Assembly (NCBI RefSeq): GCF_004217115.1
Contig: NZ_SHKN01000001.1
Span: forward strand, 1,615,781-1,679,780
DNA from: Ancylomarina subtilis
Lineage (GTDB): Bacteria > Bacteroidota > Bacteroidia > Bacteroidales > Marinifilaceae
Direction: 5' to 3'
Length of the DNA: 64,000 nucleotides
Each line of letters starts with the position of its first letter. Position 1 is the first letter of the stretch. Below the pieces are notes generated by a model, which did not search any database, was not told the DNA's origin, and saw nothing but the letters and a program-made list of their open reading frames with translations. The position numbers and the translations under genes were made by a program. Below, piece after piece: positions 54,956 through 62,595 of the stretch.

Positions 54956-55116
54956 TAAGAGATCGTCAGAATCCAATTATCTCTTGAAAGATATTCAATG
55001 CTTTATGCAACTCTCTAATCAAAACTTATGACAAAAGTTGATAAAATTTCAGTCCCCGATAAGGAATTAGTCTGCATTTAAATCCATATTCCACCAGATT
55101 TCTCTTCATTGCTATT

Positions 55117-55145
55117 TTGTAGTGCCAATTTTTCTTTTACTTTTG
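55117..55145 (+). promoter_or_regulatory. Promoter of tRNA-Ser
   Basis: A TTTTG -33 element is followed after 18 nt by the -7 box TACTTTTG. It lies about 13 bp before the 5' end of the tRNA. Confidence 0.6.
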
Positions 55146-55157
55146 TTCTCACAAAAT

Positions 55158-55245
55158 GGAGAGGTGACAGAGTGGTCGATTGTGCGCGCCTGGAAAGCTC
55201 GTGTACCGCAAGGTACCGGGGGTTCGAATCCCTTCCTCTCCGCCA
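55158..55245 (+). tRNA. tRNA-Ser (GGA)
   Basis: An 88-nt type II tRNA with encoded CCA. Acceptor GGAGAGG pairs with CCTCTCC; the loop CTGGAAA gives anticodon GGA; the long variable arm TGTACCGCAAGGTACCG is present. The anticodon stem CGCGC/GCTCG has a central C-U mismatch. The T-stem has two G-U pairs. It is flanked by its own promoter and a strong terminator. Confidence 0.93.
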
Positions 55246-55249
55246 GTAA

Positions 55250-55285
55250 AAAAAGCATCAAGGTTCTAAAACCTTGATGCTTTTT
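55250..55285 (+). terminator. Terminator of tRNA-Ser
   Basis: A 16-bp perfect stem, AAAAAGCATCAAGGTT and its complement, with a 4-nt loop is followed by a T-run. It starts 5 bp after the tRNA. Confidence 0.9.
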
Positions 55286-55353
55286 TTTTATCAGCTTCCG
55301 AATAGTTAATCTTATTAGATTCCTATTCTTTACTAGAATATATATTTAATCCC

Positions 55354-56763
55354 TTACATATCACAACCATAACCATCGATAGGCTCTGAATTTAAAGGAA
55401 TCAAAACAGATTCGCCATTCAGTGTATTTCCACTTGCAGATCCGGCAACACCTTTAAATATCATAGCTCTACACTTATCAGGATGTGTTACTACATTATT
55501 TTGAAGTGTCAGATTAGTCATATTTTTGAATATTAAATGACCATCTGTTAATGTGTTATCACGAATTTCCAAGTCAGCACCATCATACATATAAAAACCG
55601 CAATTAAAACATGTATTCTCGTATATCTGAGTAACATCATGATTCGTTTTAGGCTCACCATTCGAATACATAATAATACCATTATCCTTGTTTACAGCAT
55701 CGGTAGCAACATGTATAATCTTATTAAAACGGATGATTTGTTCGGTATTATTGTAATAAACAATTCCAGGGCCTACATACGAATTGCCTTCGCCTTCTTC
55801 TAAAACATTGTCTTCAATAAGCAATTTCCTTGCATCAAAATTGACAATATCTCCGCCTTTATTATGATGAAAATAATTAGACAAAATTTTGATGTCTTCG
55901 CTAAAATAAATTTCACTTTCCACATCAATACCATATTGTGGCGCAACTCCATTGATATGGTGAATCTCGTTTTCTTCAATCAATACGTTTACACCACCTA
56001 CGATAGAGACGCCTTGTCTTCTATTTTCAAAAATATTGTTTTTTCTAATTACAATATTCTTAACAAAAGAGCCTTCACCTTCATATCCTTGAAGAAGAAT
56101 ACCATCTCCTGTAGCCTTGCTTAACTCGACATTCTCAACCGTTACATTCTCACTTTCATTAATGATTGCAATCAAATGACCACCATCATGATAAACACTT
56201 CCATTTTTATTCGGTGTATATGTATGTTTATCTCTATCGCCTATTATTGTTCCACCAGAAATTACAACATTGGATTGTTTCTTAATTTCGATAACATAGT
56301 AATTCCATTTGTCATTCGGAGCCATTTCAATAATAGCATCTTTATCCAATAGGAATGCCATATTGCTTTTCAAATTAATCCCTCTTTGGAAAACTGCATT
56401 ACCTAACTTCCCAATTAAATAATGTCCTGCTGGCAAATGAATCTTTCCATAACCTTCGGCAGAAGCCCAGTCAATGGCAGCTTGCAAGTTATCTGTCGTT
56501 TTTACAGGATCTGTACCATCATTAGGAATATCCCAACGCTCTAAATCAATAATATAATCTTTATCGGGAATTTGACTGTATGGCATCACAGTAATAGGGT
56601 CCTTTTCTCCAACCTCGGTACCCGTTTCAGTTTCGTTTTCATCCGGATCCGGAATCACTTCTTCAACTGGTGGTGTTAAAATTTCTTCTTCAATGCTAAT
56701 AGCCTGATCACAGGCTGCAAATAAAATAGCGGAAATAAAATACAGATAAACTAGATTCTTCAT
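55354..56763 (-). CDS. Right-handed beta-helix lipoprotein (pectate-lyase-like fold)
   Basis: A 469-residue lipoprotein with signal MKNLVYLYFISAILFAAC (lipid-bearing Cys18). An acidic, Pro/Glu/Thr-rich linker (residues 26-60) tethers a domain that begins with the pectate-lyase_3-like stretch TTDNLQAAIDWASAEGYGKIHLP, followed by many short coils of parallel beta-helix (VVISGGTIIGD, VTVENVELSKATGDGILLQG, FENRRQGVSIVGGVNVLIEENEI). It may bind or cleave a polysaccharide, but no catalytic residues can be named. The start at 56763 is chosen because the longer frame begins at a TTG. It appears monocistronic. Confidence 0.83.
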   Translation of the reverse strand: MKNLVYLYFISAILFAACDQAISIEEEILTPPVEEVIPDPDENETETGTEVGEKDPITVMPYSQIPDKDYIIDLERWDIPNDGTDPVKTTDNLQAAIDWASAEGYGKIHLPAGHYLIGKLGNAVFQRGINLKSNMAFLLDKDAIIEMAPNDKWNYYVIEIKKQSNVVISGGTIIGDRDKHTYTPNKNGSVYHDGGHLIAIINESENVTVENVELSKATGDGILLQGYEGEGSFVKNIVIRKNNIFENRRQGVSIVGGVNVLIEENEIHHINGVAPQYGIDVESEIYFSEDIKILSNYFHHNKGGDIVNFDARKLLIEDNVLEEGEGNSYVGPGIVYYNNTEQIIRFNKIIHVATDAVNKDNGIIMYSNGEPKTNHDVTQIYENTCFNCGFYMYDGADLEIRDNTLTDGHLIFKNMTNLTLQNNVVTHPDKCRAMIFKGVAGSASGNTLNGESVLIPLNSEPIDGYGCDM

Positions 56764-57470
56764 AATAATCTTAATAAAGTTTTTAAACAATAATTACTGA
56801 CTGATATTCAGCCCTTATCGCATAATGAAATCTTCATTAAAATCAATCTCAAAAAATCTACATCTAAATAAATGCGCAAACACATTTACACATCCATACT
56901 AAGAACACTATTAAAGCAACACTTCCTTCAACTTCACTAAATGCTCCTAATTCTTCTCAAAAAAAATTCAAACTAGTTTAAATTGTAATTCACACTAGTC
57001 ATTAAACAAAAACAATAAATTTTCATCAAAACAACTCAATCCTTACGAATAGTTATTTTTATTACATTAAGACCGAATAATTGTTGATGAATTTAATCCA
57101 TGATTTTCTTAAAAGTTTGAATAAATAGACACTGATTTTAAATTTCATATGCAATATTGATCATCGTCTATTTCAATTTCCATTCCACTTTTTCTGGAAA
57201 TTTACGCCAAATCAAACCAAACCCATAAACTACTAAGAATGAGAATCTTTCTTACACAACATCTAATTACGTCTATTATTAAATCCCAAATCAAAAACAT
57301 TAATTTGGGGAATTAAACCACAAACATTGTAGAATATGACAACATTCATCAACTATTTAAATCGAGCTTATATTCTCAAATTCATGAATTTAAACAAAAC
57401 TTCAGCTCGTTTTAGACACAAAAAAAGAGGCTATAAAAATAGCCTCTTATCCTGTCTACTTAACCTACAG
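56764..57470. other. Long AT-rich gene-free region
   Basis: About 700 bp with no supportable gene. It contains the terminator of the downstream lipoprotein gene (57425-57448) and a small palindrome AAACTAGTTT near 56970. No clear TAnnTTTG promoter for the beta-helix gene is seen. Confidence 0.5.
57425..57448 (-). terminator. Terminator of the lipoprotein gene at 57471
   Basis: AAGAGGCTA and TAGCCTCTT pair over 9 bp around a 6-nt loop. The preceding A-run becomes a T-run in the minus-strand transcript. It lies 23 bp after the stop codon. Confidence 0.8.
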
Positions 57471-58595
57471 TTATGGACAAACTAAAATGGAATAATCTTC
57501 ATTAACTTCTCCATCAACAAATGAATTATTCACTGCATCAATTATTTCATTCAATTCATTCAAGCTAAACCCATAATCCGAAACGCCACCGCCTAAAACT
57601 TTATTGGCATCAGCCAAAATTTCACCTACAGTATAACCTTCAAAACCGGTTCCTTCAGCAAAAACCAAATCTTCCAACAGGGAATCTGATTCTGAAAAAT
57701 CAGGATCATTTTTATCAAATTCAACACTCAATGTTAGTGCAACAACCTGCCCTGCAAAAACATTCTTCAACTCCTTATTGGTAGGATCCTCATAATCCAT
57801 ATCTAAAGCAGCCGGTGTTCCACCTGAAGGTAGGAAATCTTGAACAGCCTGTGATGAATTTAGAAGTAAAGTATAGTCACCTCCTACGGTTAAACCTGAA
57901 GGGAAAGCATCATCAAAATGCATTGAACGATACATGCCAGGATTATTTCCTTTTGGCTTAGATCCCCATCCACCTTGGGTTTGTGTTCGGTAACCATCCG
58001 GCGTACAATCACAATCGTTCCAACAATAATCGAGGTAGAAATCTCTACTGTTTTCCACATTGTCATTGGTTAGCCACCAAAAATGCCATGTTCCATCATC
58101 GTGTCTTAGCAGTAGTTTGATATTCAAAATAAAGCAGTCTCCCCATGCTTCGTCATAAGGAATTTTATAAGTCATAGAACTTGGAAATTCTCCATATGGA
58201 AATGTCATCTGATATGGGAAAGAGGTATAGTCGTGATTTATATCAGGATCCCCAATGGGCCATATATTCATTGAAAAATAACGAATTCCCCAACCCTCTT
58301 CAGCATTAACCTGAACATACATATAGGTGTCGTCATTAAACAAATGCACCATTCCTGCATCAAAGAAAGGCAGAACCATTTCTTCTTTACACATCTCAAT
58401 ATCTCCTGTTCCATCGCTATACCACCACATTGGATTCTCCATTGGCATCCATTCACCAACAAATCCATTTTTTAGTGTCTTCACATTCGATGAGTCGATA
58501 AATTCCGAAAACTCATCTGAATTCTGTTTATCACATCCAGGCAAAACTGCTCCAACTATTAGAAACAGAGCCAGATACTTTAAAATTCTCTTCAT
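57471..58595 (-). CDS. Surface lipoprotein of unknown function with TQTQGGWG motif
   Basis: A 374-residue predicted lipoprotein (signal LKYLALFLIVGAVLPGC, Cys21). The middle holds a Cys-rich stretch CWNDCDCTPDGYRTQTQGGW and GSKPKGNNPGMYRSMHF. The C-terminal half (FPSGLTVGGDYTLLLNSSQA, FLPSGGTPAALDM, VFAGQVVALTLSVEFD, NKVLGGG) resembles a domain I recall from other secreted Bacteroidota proteins, but no function is established to my knowledge. It follows the smaller lipoprotein gene by 68 bp on the same strand. Confidence 0.75.
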   Translation of the reverse strand: MKRILKYLALFLIVGAVLPGCDKQNSDEFSEFIDSSNVKTLKNGFVGEWMPMENPMWWYSDGTGDIEMCKEEMVLPFFDAGMVHLFNDDTYMYVQVNAEEGWGIRYFSMNIWPIGDPDINHDYTSFPYQMTFPYGEFPSSMTYKIPYDEAWGDCFILNIKLLLRHDDGTWHFWWLTNDNVENSRDFYLDYCWNDCDCTPDGYRTQTQGGWGSKPKGNNPGMYRSMHFDDAFPSGLTVGGDYTLLLNSSQAVQDFLPSGGTPAALDMDYEDPTNKELKNVFAGQVVALTLSVEFDKNDPDFSESDSLLEDLVFAEGTGFEGYTVGEILADANKVLGGGVSDYGFSLNELNEIIDAVNNSFVDGEVNEDYSILVCP

Positions 58596-58663
58596 AGCTA
58601 TTATATTTAGTTGGTTAAAAAAATATTCAAAAAATCAACCCCAATAATCTATCGAATAGAAAA

Positions 58664-59413
58664 TCAAGGTGAAACGTCGTTAATTTTGTCTCTTAATGCA
58701 TTGATAAAATCCCAATCTCTATCATTAACGCCATATCCATTGGTTATTCCCCATAGAATATCTTGAATGGCGTTCGTAATTCTGTTGTACTCATCCATTT
58801 CTTCCGGAGAAAACTCACTTACATCAATCATTTTATATTCCAATGCCTCGGTAAGTTTCATTATCCATTCAGACGTTGAAACCCCTCTAACAACATAGGT
58901 CACAACACTGGAGCTGCCTTCCATGCCTTTATTGATACAATACAGGTACAACTTGATTTGTATTTGATCATTACCCAATACATGTATCCGAACATCTTGC
59001 AAAGCGATACCATGCTGATACCCGTCCTCCTGGGCTTCAAAAACACATCCTGCAGGGATAACAACATCTTGATTAACTGAAGTGGCATTTGCGAAAATTA
59101 AGTCGAGTGCCAACCATTGTCCGCCGGAACCCAAAGTAGGAATGTAATCGCTTTTTAACTTTATTACATCCATGCCATATGGACGATTATTTCCTACCCC
59201 CGGATCTTCACTAGATCCTCTAATCTCACCTACTAATGAAATCCCATCCGGCAGAACAAAAGGAGCCACAACTTCTAGCTTGCCTCCCGCATTTCCCATT
59301 CCAGGGATCTTTCCAGGCTCTTCCTTGTTACTTTTAGAATCATCTTTTTGGCATGATACAAGTGCTATTGAAACACATAACAATGCAACAAAAAGAAATT
59401 TAATTTTCTTCAT
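58664..59413 (-). CDS. Lipoprotein of unknown function, paralogue A
   Basis: A 249-residue predicted lipoprotein (signal FLFVALLCVSIALVSC, Cys21). After a charged linker comes PGKIPGMGNAGGKLEVVAPF, then a beta-rich domain with GGQWLALDLIFANATSVNQDV, and a helical C-terminus (IQDILWGITNGYGVNDRDWD). It shares this whole plan with the 226-residue protein at 59743-60423. I do not recognise the family. It lies between its paralogue and the TQTQGGWG lipoprotein, all on the minus strand. Confidence 0.75.
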   Translation of the reverse strand: MKKIKFLFVALLCVSIALVSCQKDDSKSNKEEPGKIPGMGNAGGKLEVVAPFVLPDGISLVGEIRGSSEDPGVGNNRPYGMDVIKLKSDYIPTLGSGGQWLALDLIFANATSVNQDVVIPAGCVFEAQEDGYQHGIALQDVRIHVLGNDQIQIKLYLYCINKGMEGSSSVVTYVVRGVSTSEWIMKLTEALEYKMIDVSEFSPEEMDEYNRITNAIQDILWGITNGYGVNDRDWDFINALRDKINDVSP

Positions 59414-59742
59414 AATTTAAACACATAAAAGGTTGAATAACTAACAGATTATCTCTGAGACTAATCGCTTAAGGTTCAATCAGCATAATCTTAAAAAAAA
59501 CATACCCGGCTTTATGACCTTAAAATGCCATAAGCTTAAACTTAAAAGATGTTTATCTTTCATTAGGGTATCTATCTAAAGAGGTTTGTATCTATATTGT
59601 CAAGGATTTGAAAGTCAAACTCTTTCAAAAGAGAAGTCCAAAACAATAAGAAATACTGGTCAAGGGGGTTTGGTTATATTAATATCCCAACCCTATGTGC
59701 AGGTAAGATTTTATAATAGATTTTAATTTAATTCGAATAAAT
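59414..59742. other. Gene-free spacer between paralogous lipoprotein genes
   Basis: A 329-bp stretch with no supportable gene, no clear promoter motif and no strong hairpin. The two lipoprotein genes could still share a transcript. Confidence 0.5.
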
Positions 59743-60423
59743 TTATTTTTCAATAAGAGGCAATGAATTGATAAATGTCCAATCCTCATCACTCAGACCA
59801 GATCCATTGGTTATAGCCCAAACAATATCCTGAATTGTTTTAGATATTTCCTTAAACTCATTCTTATTGTCAGGAAGATACTCTCTGATATCAATTTTTT
59901 TATCCTCTAAGGCATCAACAAGTCTCATCATGCGATCTGAACTTGAAACACCTTTGATTAAATAGGTAATGTCAGGACTACTACCACTCCGGCCTTTATT
60001 TATACAGTAAACTAACAATTTACAATTCTTCGTTGTTTCAGCTTCGACTAAAATATCAAGCCTTTGTATACAAATTGCGTGTTGATAGTTTTCTTCCTGA
60101 CACTCAATAACACTACCTCCCAACAAATAAAAATTAGCATCTTTATCCGTTTTATTTTCTATTGAGAAATCTAAAATAACCCATTCTCCACCTGAGCCTA
60201 CAGGATTATCTGTTGGTATAACATTAGCTTCGCAGCCGGTAATATCTCCTACAAAAAACGATTCCATTGGGAAAGACAAAGTATCTTCAACCTCTAATTC
60301 TCCTCCGGCATCACCCATTCCAGGAATATTTCCGGGATCATCGTTATTATTTTTATTCTTCTGACAGGATAAAAATGAAGCAACAACAAATAAGAATGTA
60401 AACAATAAAATTATTTTTCTCAT
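59743..60423 (-). CDS. Lipoprotein of unknown function, paralogue B
   Basis: A 226-residue predicted lipoprotein starting at the ATG at 60423 (MRKIILLFTFLFVVASFLSC, Cys20); the frame upstream overlaps the previous gene and is not needed. It matches paralogue A in PGNIPGMGDAGGELEVED, GGEWVILDFSIENKTDKDAN, CINKGRSGSSPDITYLIKGV and IQDIVWAITNGSGLSDEDWT. The function is unknown. It begins 17 bp after the FemAB/GNAT-like gene and is the last member of a run that comes from the polysaccharide locus. Confidence 0.75.
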   Translation of the reverse strand: MRKIILLFTFLFVVASFLSCQKNKNNNDDPGNIPGMGDAGGELEVEDTLSFPMESFFVGDITGCEANVIPTDNPVGSGGEWVILDFSIENKTDKDANFYLLGGSVIECQEENYQHAICIQRLDILVEAETTKNCKLLVYCINKGRSGSSPDITYLIKGVSSSDRMMRLVDALEDKKIDIREYLPDNKNEFKEISKTIQDIVWAITNGSGLSDEDWTFINSLPLIEK

Positions 60424-60440
60424 GATAATAAGATTAAGAC

Positions 60441-61544
60441 CTATAAAACACGCCACTTTAATATTCTAGCAATTAGAAATTTATTTCTAACGATGAGAGA
60501 GTTGAACTTTTTATAAAAGGAGAACTTCAATTTATTTAAAACCCAGTATCTATTTCCTATAAATTCGACATGATTGCCATCGAATCCTTTTTTAAAGCGA
60601 GTGACTCCCTCGCTTCCATTTACAGATATATCATAGAATTCATAGCCTTTTTCTATACTCAATTTAATCATTTCGTTGTGCATAAAATGCCCCAATTTCA
60701 AGTCCTTTTTTTCTCTAATAATACCACCATATACATAGGTTAATCGCTGACCGATGTCAAAAACAATTAAGGCACCTTTAAGAACTCCATTGGAGTAACA
60801 ACAAGGAACAACACACAAATTTTCTTTTATCATTCCCATGATCATACGCTTTGAATCAGCCCATGACCTGAGATCATAACCCTGAATCTTAGCATTCCTT
60901 TCAATCACATTATAAGCTGCTGTTACGTCAACTTCAGAGGTTGCATACCGTAACTCAAGCTTATTTTTAAATGCAGCTTTAATATTTCTTTTCGTATTTG
61001 AATTAAACTTACTGAACACATATTCGTAAGGACTGAGTTCCTCGTTATATTTTATATAAACGGGCCTAAGGCCATTGATACCATAAACATGTATAAATTC
61101 GTTCCCGGCTTTACCGGTAAAAAGAACACTTTCCTTCGGAATATTACTCAGGCAATAAGTTCTAAGGAGTCTGTTATCATCTTTCAGAACAGGCACATTA
61201 ATATGACAATAAAAAACTTTCTTGGCCTTTGCTCTGTCTAAAAACAATTTCAATATCGGCTCAAATAAATCTTCGAATCCCGAGGATATAATGGGGCCAC
61301 TGGGTGCTACTAAAACTCGAAAAAAGGGAATTCCGACGATGACAACTCCGAGCCCGGCGACAATCTTCGAGTTTGAATCTTTCACCAATAATAGCTCAAA
61401 ATCCAGACAGTATATTTTAAATGACGACAACCAATGGCTCACTTGCTGACAGTGCCCTCTGGGATTGTTTCTTAAAAACTCATCCCATTGTTTTAAATCA
61501 GCTTCAGAATTGGTCCAGTCCGTTTTAAAATCACTTATCTTCAT
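60441..61544 (-). CDS. FemAB/GNAT-like acyl- or aminoacyltransferase
   Basis: A 367-residue protein with the double-GNAT layout of FemAB/BioF2-type transferases. The N-terminal part has WDEFLRNNPRGHCQQVSHW, typical of the family start, and the C-terminal part YKNGVLKGALIVFDIG-like core (here SNGVLKGALIVFDIG), YVYGGI and LGHFMHNEMIKLSIEKGYEFYDISVNG. Such enzymes transfer amino acids or acyl groups in peptidoglycan, lipid or exopolysaccharide synthesis. The context beside SGNH and CapD-type genes points to cell-surface polymer modification. The donor and acceptor are unknown. Confidence 0.78.
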   Translation of the reverse strand: MKISDFKTDWTNSEADLKQWDEFLRNNPRGHCQQVSHWLSSFKIYCLDFELLLVKDSNSKIVAGLGVVIVGIPFFRVLVAPSGPIISSGFEDLFEPILKLFLDRAKAKKVFYCHINVPVLKDDNRLLRTYCLSNIPKESVLFTGKAGNEFIHVYGINGLRPVYIKYNEELSPYEYVFSKFNSNTKRNIKAAFKNKLELRYATSEVDVTAAYNVIERNAKIQGYDLRSWADSKRMIMGMIKENLCVVPCCYSNGVLKGALIVFDIGQRLTYVYGGIIREKKDLKLGHFMHNEMIKLSIEKGYEFYDISVNGSEGVTRFKKGFDGNHVEFIGNRYWVLNKLKFSFYKKFNSLIVRNKFLIARILKWRVL

Positions 61545-61546
61545 AT

Positions 61547-62584
61547 TTATTTTAATGATAATTTATTTGAACGAATAATCTCTGCCAAATGCTCAGCTAT
61601 AACATAATGGCCTTTTGTTCCCCAATGATGTCCTTCCGGTGAGCTATAATCAATATTATCTTTGAACCAATCTTCCGTTTCATAATAAGTCAAATACCCT
61701 AAGGAATCCAATTGGGTTACCTCTTTTTTAATTCCCGGGAAAAGATCAATTTCCCTATTAGGCGCTATCATTAACAAAGGAATTCCTTTAGCTTTTAAAT
61801 CTTTGGAGAAAAGATCCAGCAATTCAGCATAAAATTTTTCTCTCTTATTTTTAATACTTTGCCTATCCGCTTTGGTCGTTTCCCCCATAGCATTATTAAG
61901 CATTTTTTTATTCAAAAATGAACCGCTAAATAAAGATCGTCCCAAACTATAAAGACAGCTATATTGAATAAATGAATTCGACAGCATTCTTTTCAATTTG
62001 TTTGCCGAACTATTTGAATTATGAAATACAAATCGACCATCCTCAATGTCGGTGACTTTAAAATACAAATTCCCCCAAGGATCGTTTTCACAAAATTGAA
62101 GAATCACCAGTTTGGGATTATACAACTGTCCAAATTCGTAGTATCGCCTTATTTGTTGAGTCAGCGCCCAACCCGACACACTCAAATTAATTACATTATA
62201 TCGATCATTCAACTTTTGATCCAACACAGTAGGATATTCCTCATTATCATTAACACCTTGCCCAAATGAATAGGAATCACCTAAAACAACGATATTATCT
62301 TTGTCATATACATTCGAAACACTCAAAGCTTTTCCGCGCGAGTGTTCCTCATTGGTTGTATAGGTAAATTTCCACCTACCCGGCATTTCATTCGTTATCA
62401 CCTCATTTTTGGGCCAAATGATGCCATATTTCTCAGAATATTTTACTCTGGGCCCCATTATCACTTGAGGATAAAAATTGCGAACCAAAACTTCACCTAA
62501 TACAGAAATTATAACGACTGTAAAAACACCTGTTAACAGTATAAATAAAACTCTTCTTCTTAAGCTTAATTCTTTTTTAACCAT
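61547..62584 (-). CDS. Membrane-anchored SGNH/GDSL-type hydrolase
   Basis: A 345-residue protein with one N-terminal membrane helix (about residues 10-32, VLFILLTGVFTVVIISVLGE) and an SGNH-hydrolase domain. The catalytic Ser lies in IVVLGDSYSFGQGVNDNEEYP (block I), VINLSVSGWALTQQ fits block II, FCENDPWGN block III, and SPEGHHWGTKGHYVIAEHL supplies the Asp/Glu-x-x-His of block V. It probably removes or transfers acyl groups on surface carbohydrates. It is 2 bp upstream of the FemAB-like gene and 11 bp downstream of the CapD-type gene, so it belongs to the same operon. Confidence 0.85.
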   Translation of the reverse strand: MVKKELSLRRRVLFILLTGVFTVVIISVLGEVLVRNFYPQVIMGPRVKYSEKYGIIWPKNEVITNEMPGRWKFTYTTNEEHSRGKALSVSNVYDKDNIVVLGDSYSFGQGVNDNEEYPTVLDQKLNDRYNVINLSVSGWALTQQIRRYYEFGQLYNPKLVILQFCENDPWGNLYFKVTDIEDGRFVFHNSNSSANKLKRMLSNSFIQYSCLYSLGRSLFSGSFLNKKMLNNAMGETTKADRQSIKNKREKFYAELLDLFSKDLKAKGIPLLMIAPNREIDLFPGIKKEVTQLDSLGYLTYYETEDWFKDNIDYSSPEGHHWGTKGHYVIAEHLAEIIRSNKLSLK

Positions 62585-62595
62585 TTTCTTGTATT

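Noticed and set aside
56764-57470. A hidden gene or riboswitch in the long AT-rich gap
   Set aside because: Stop codons are frequent in all frames and no known riboswitch core is visible; only the terminator near its end is supported.
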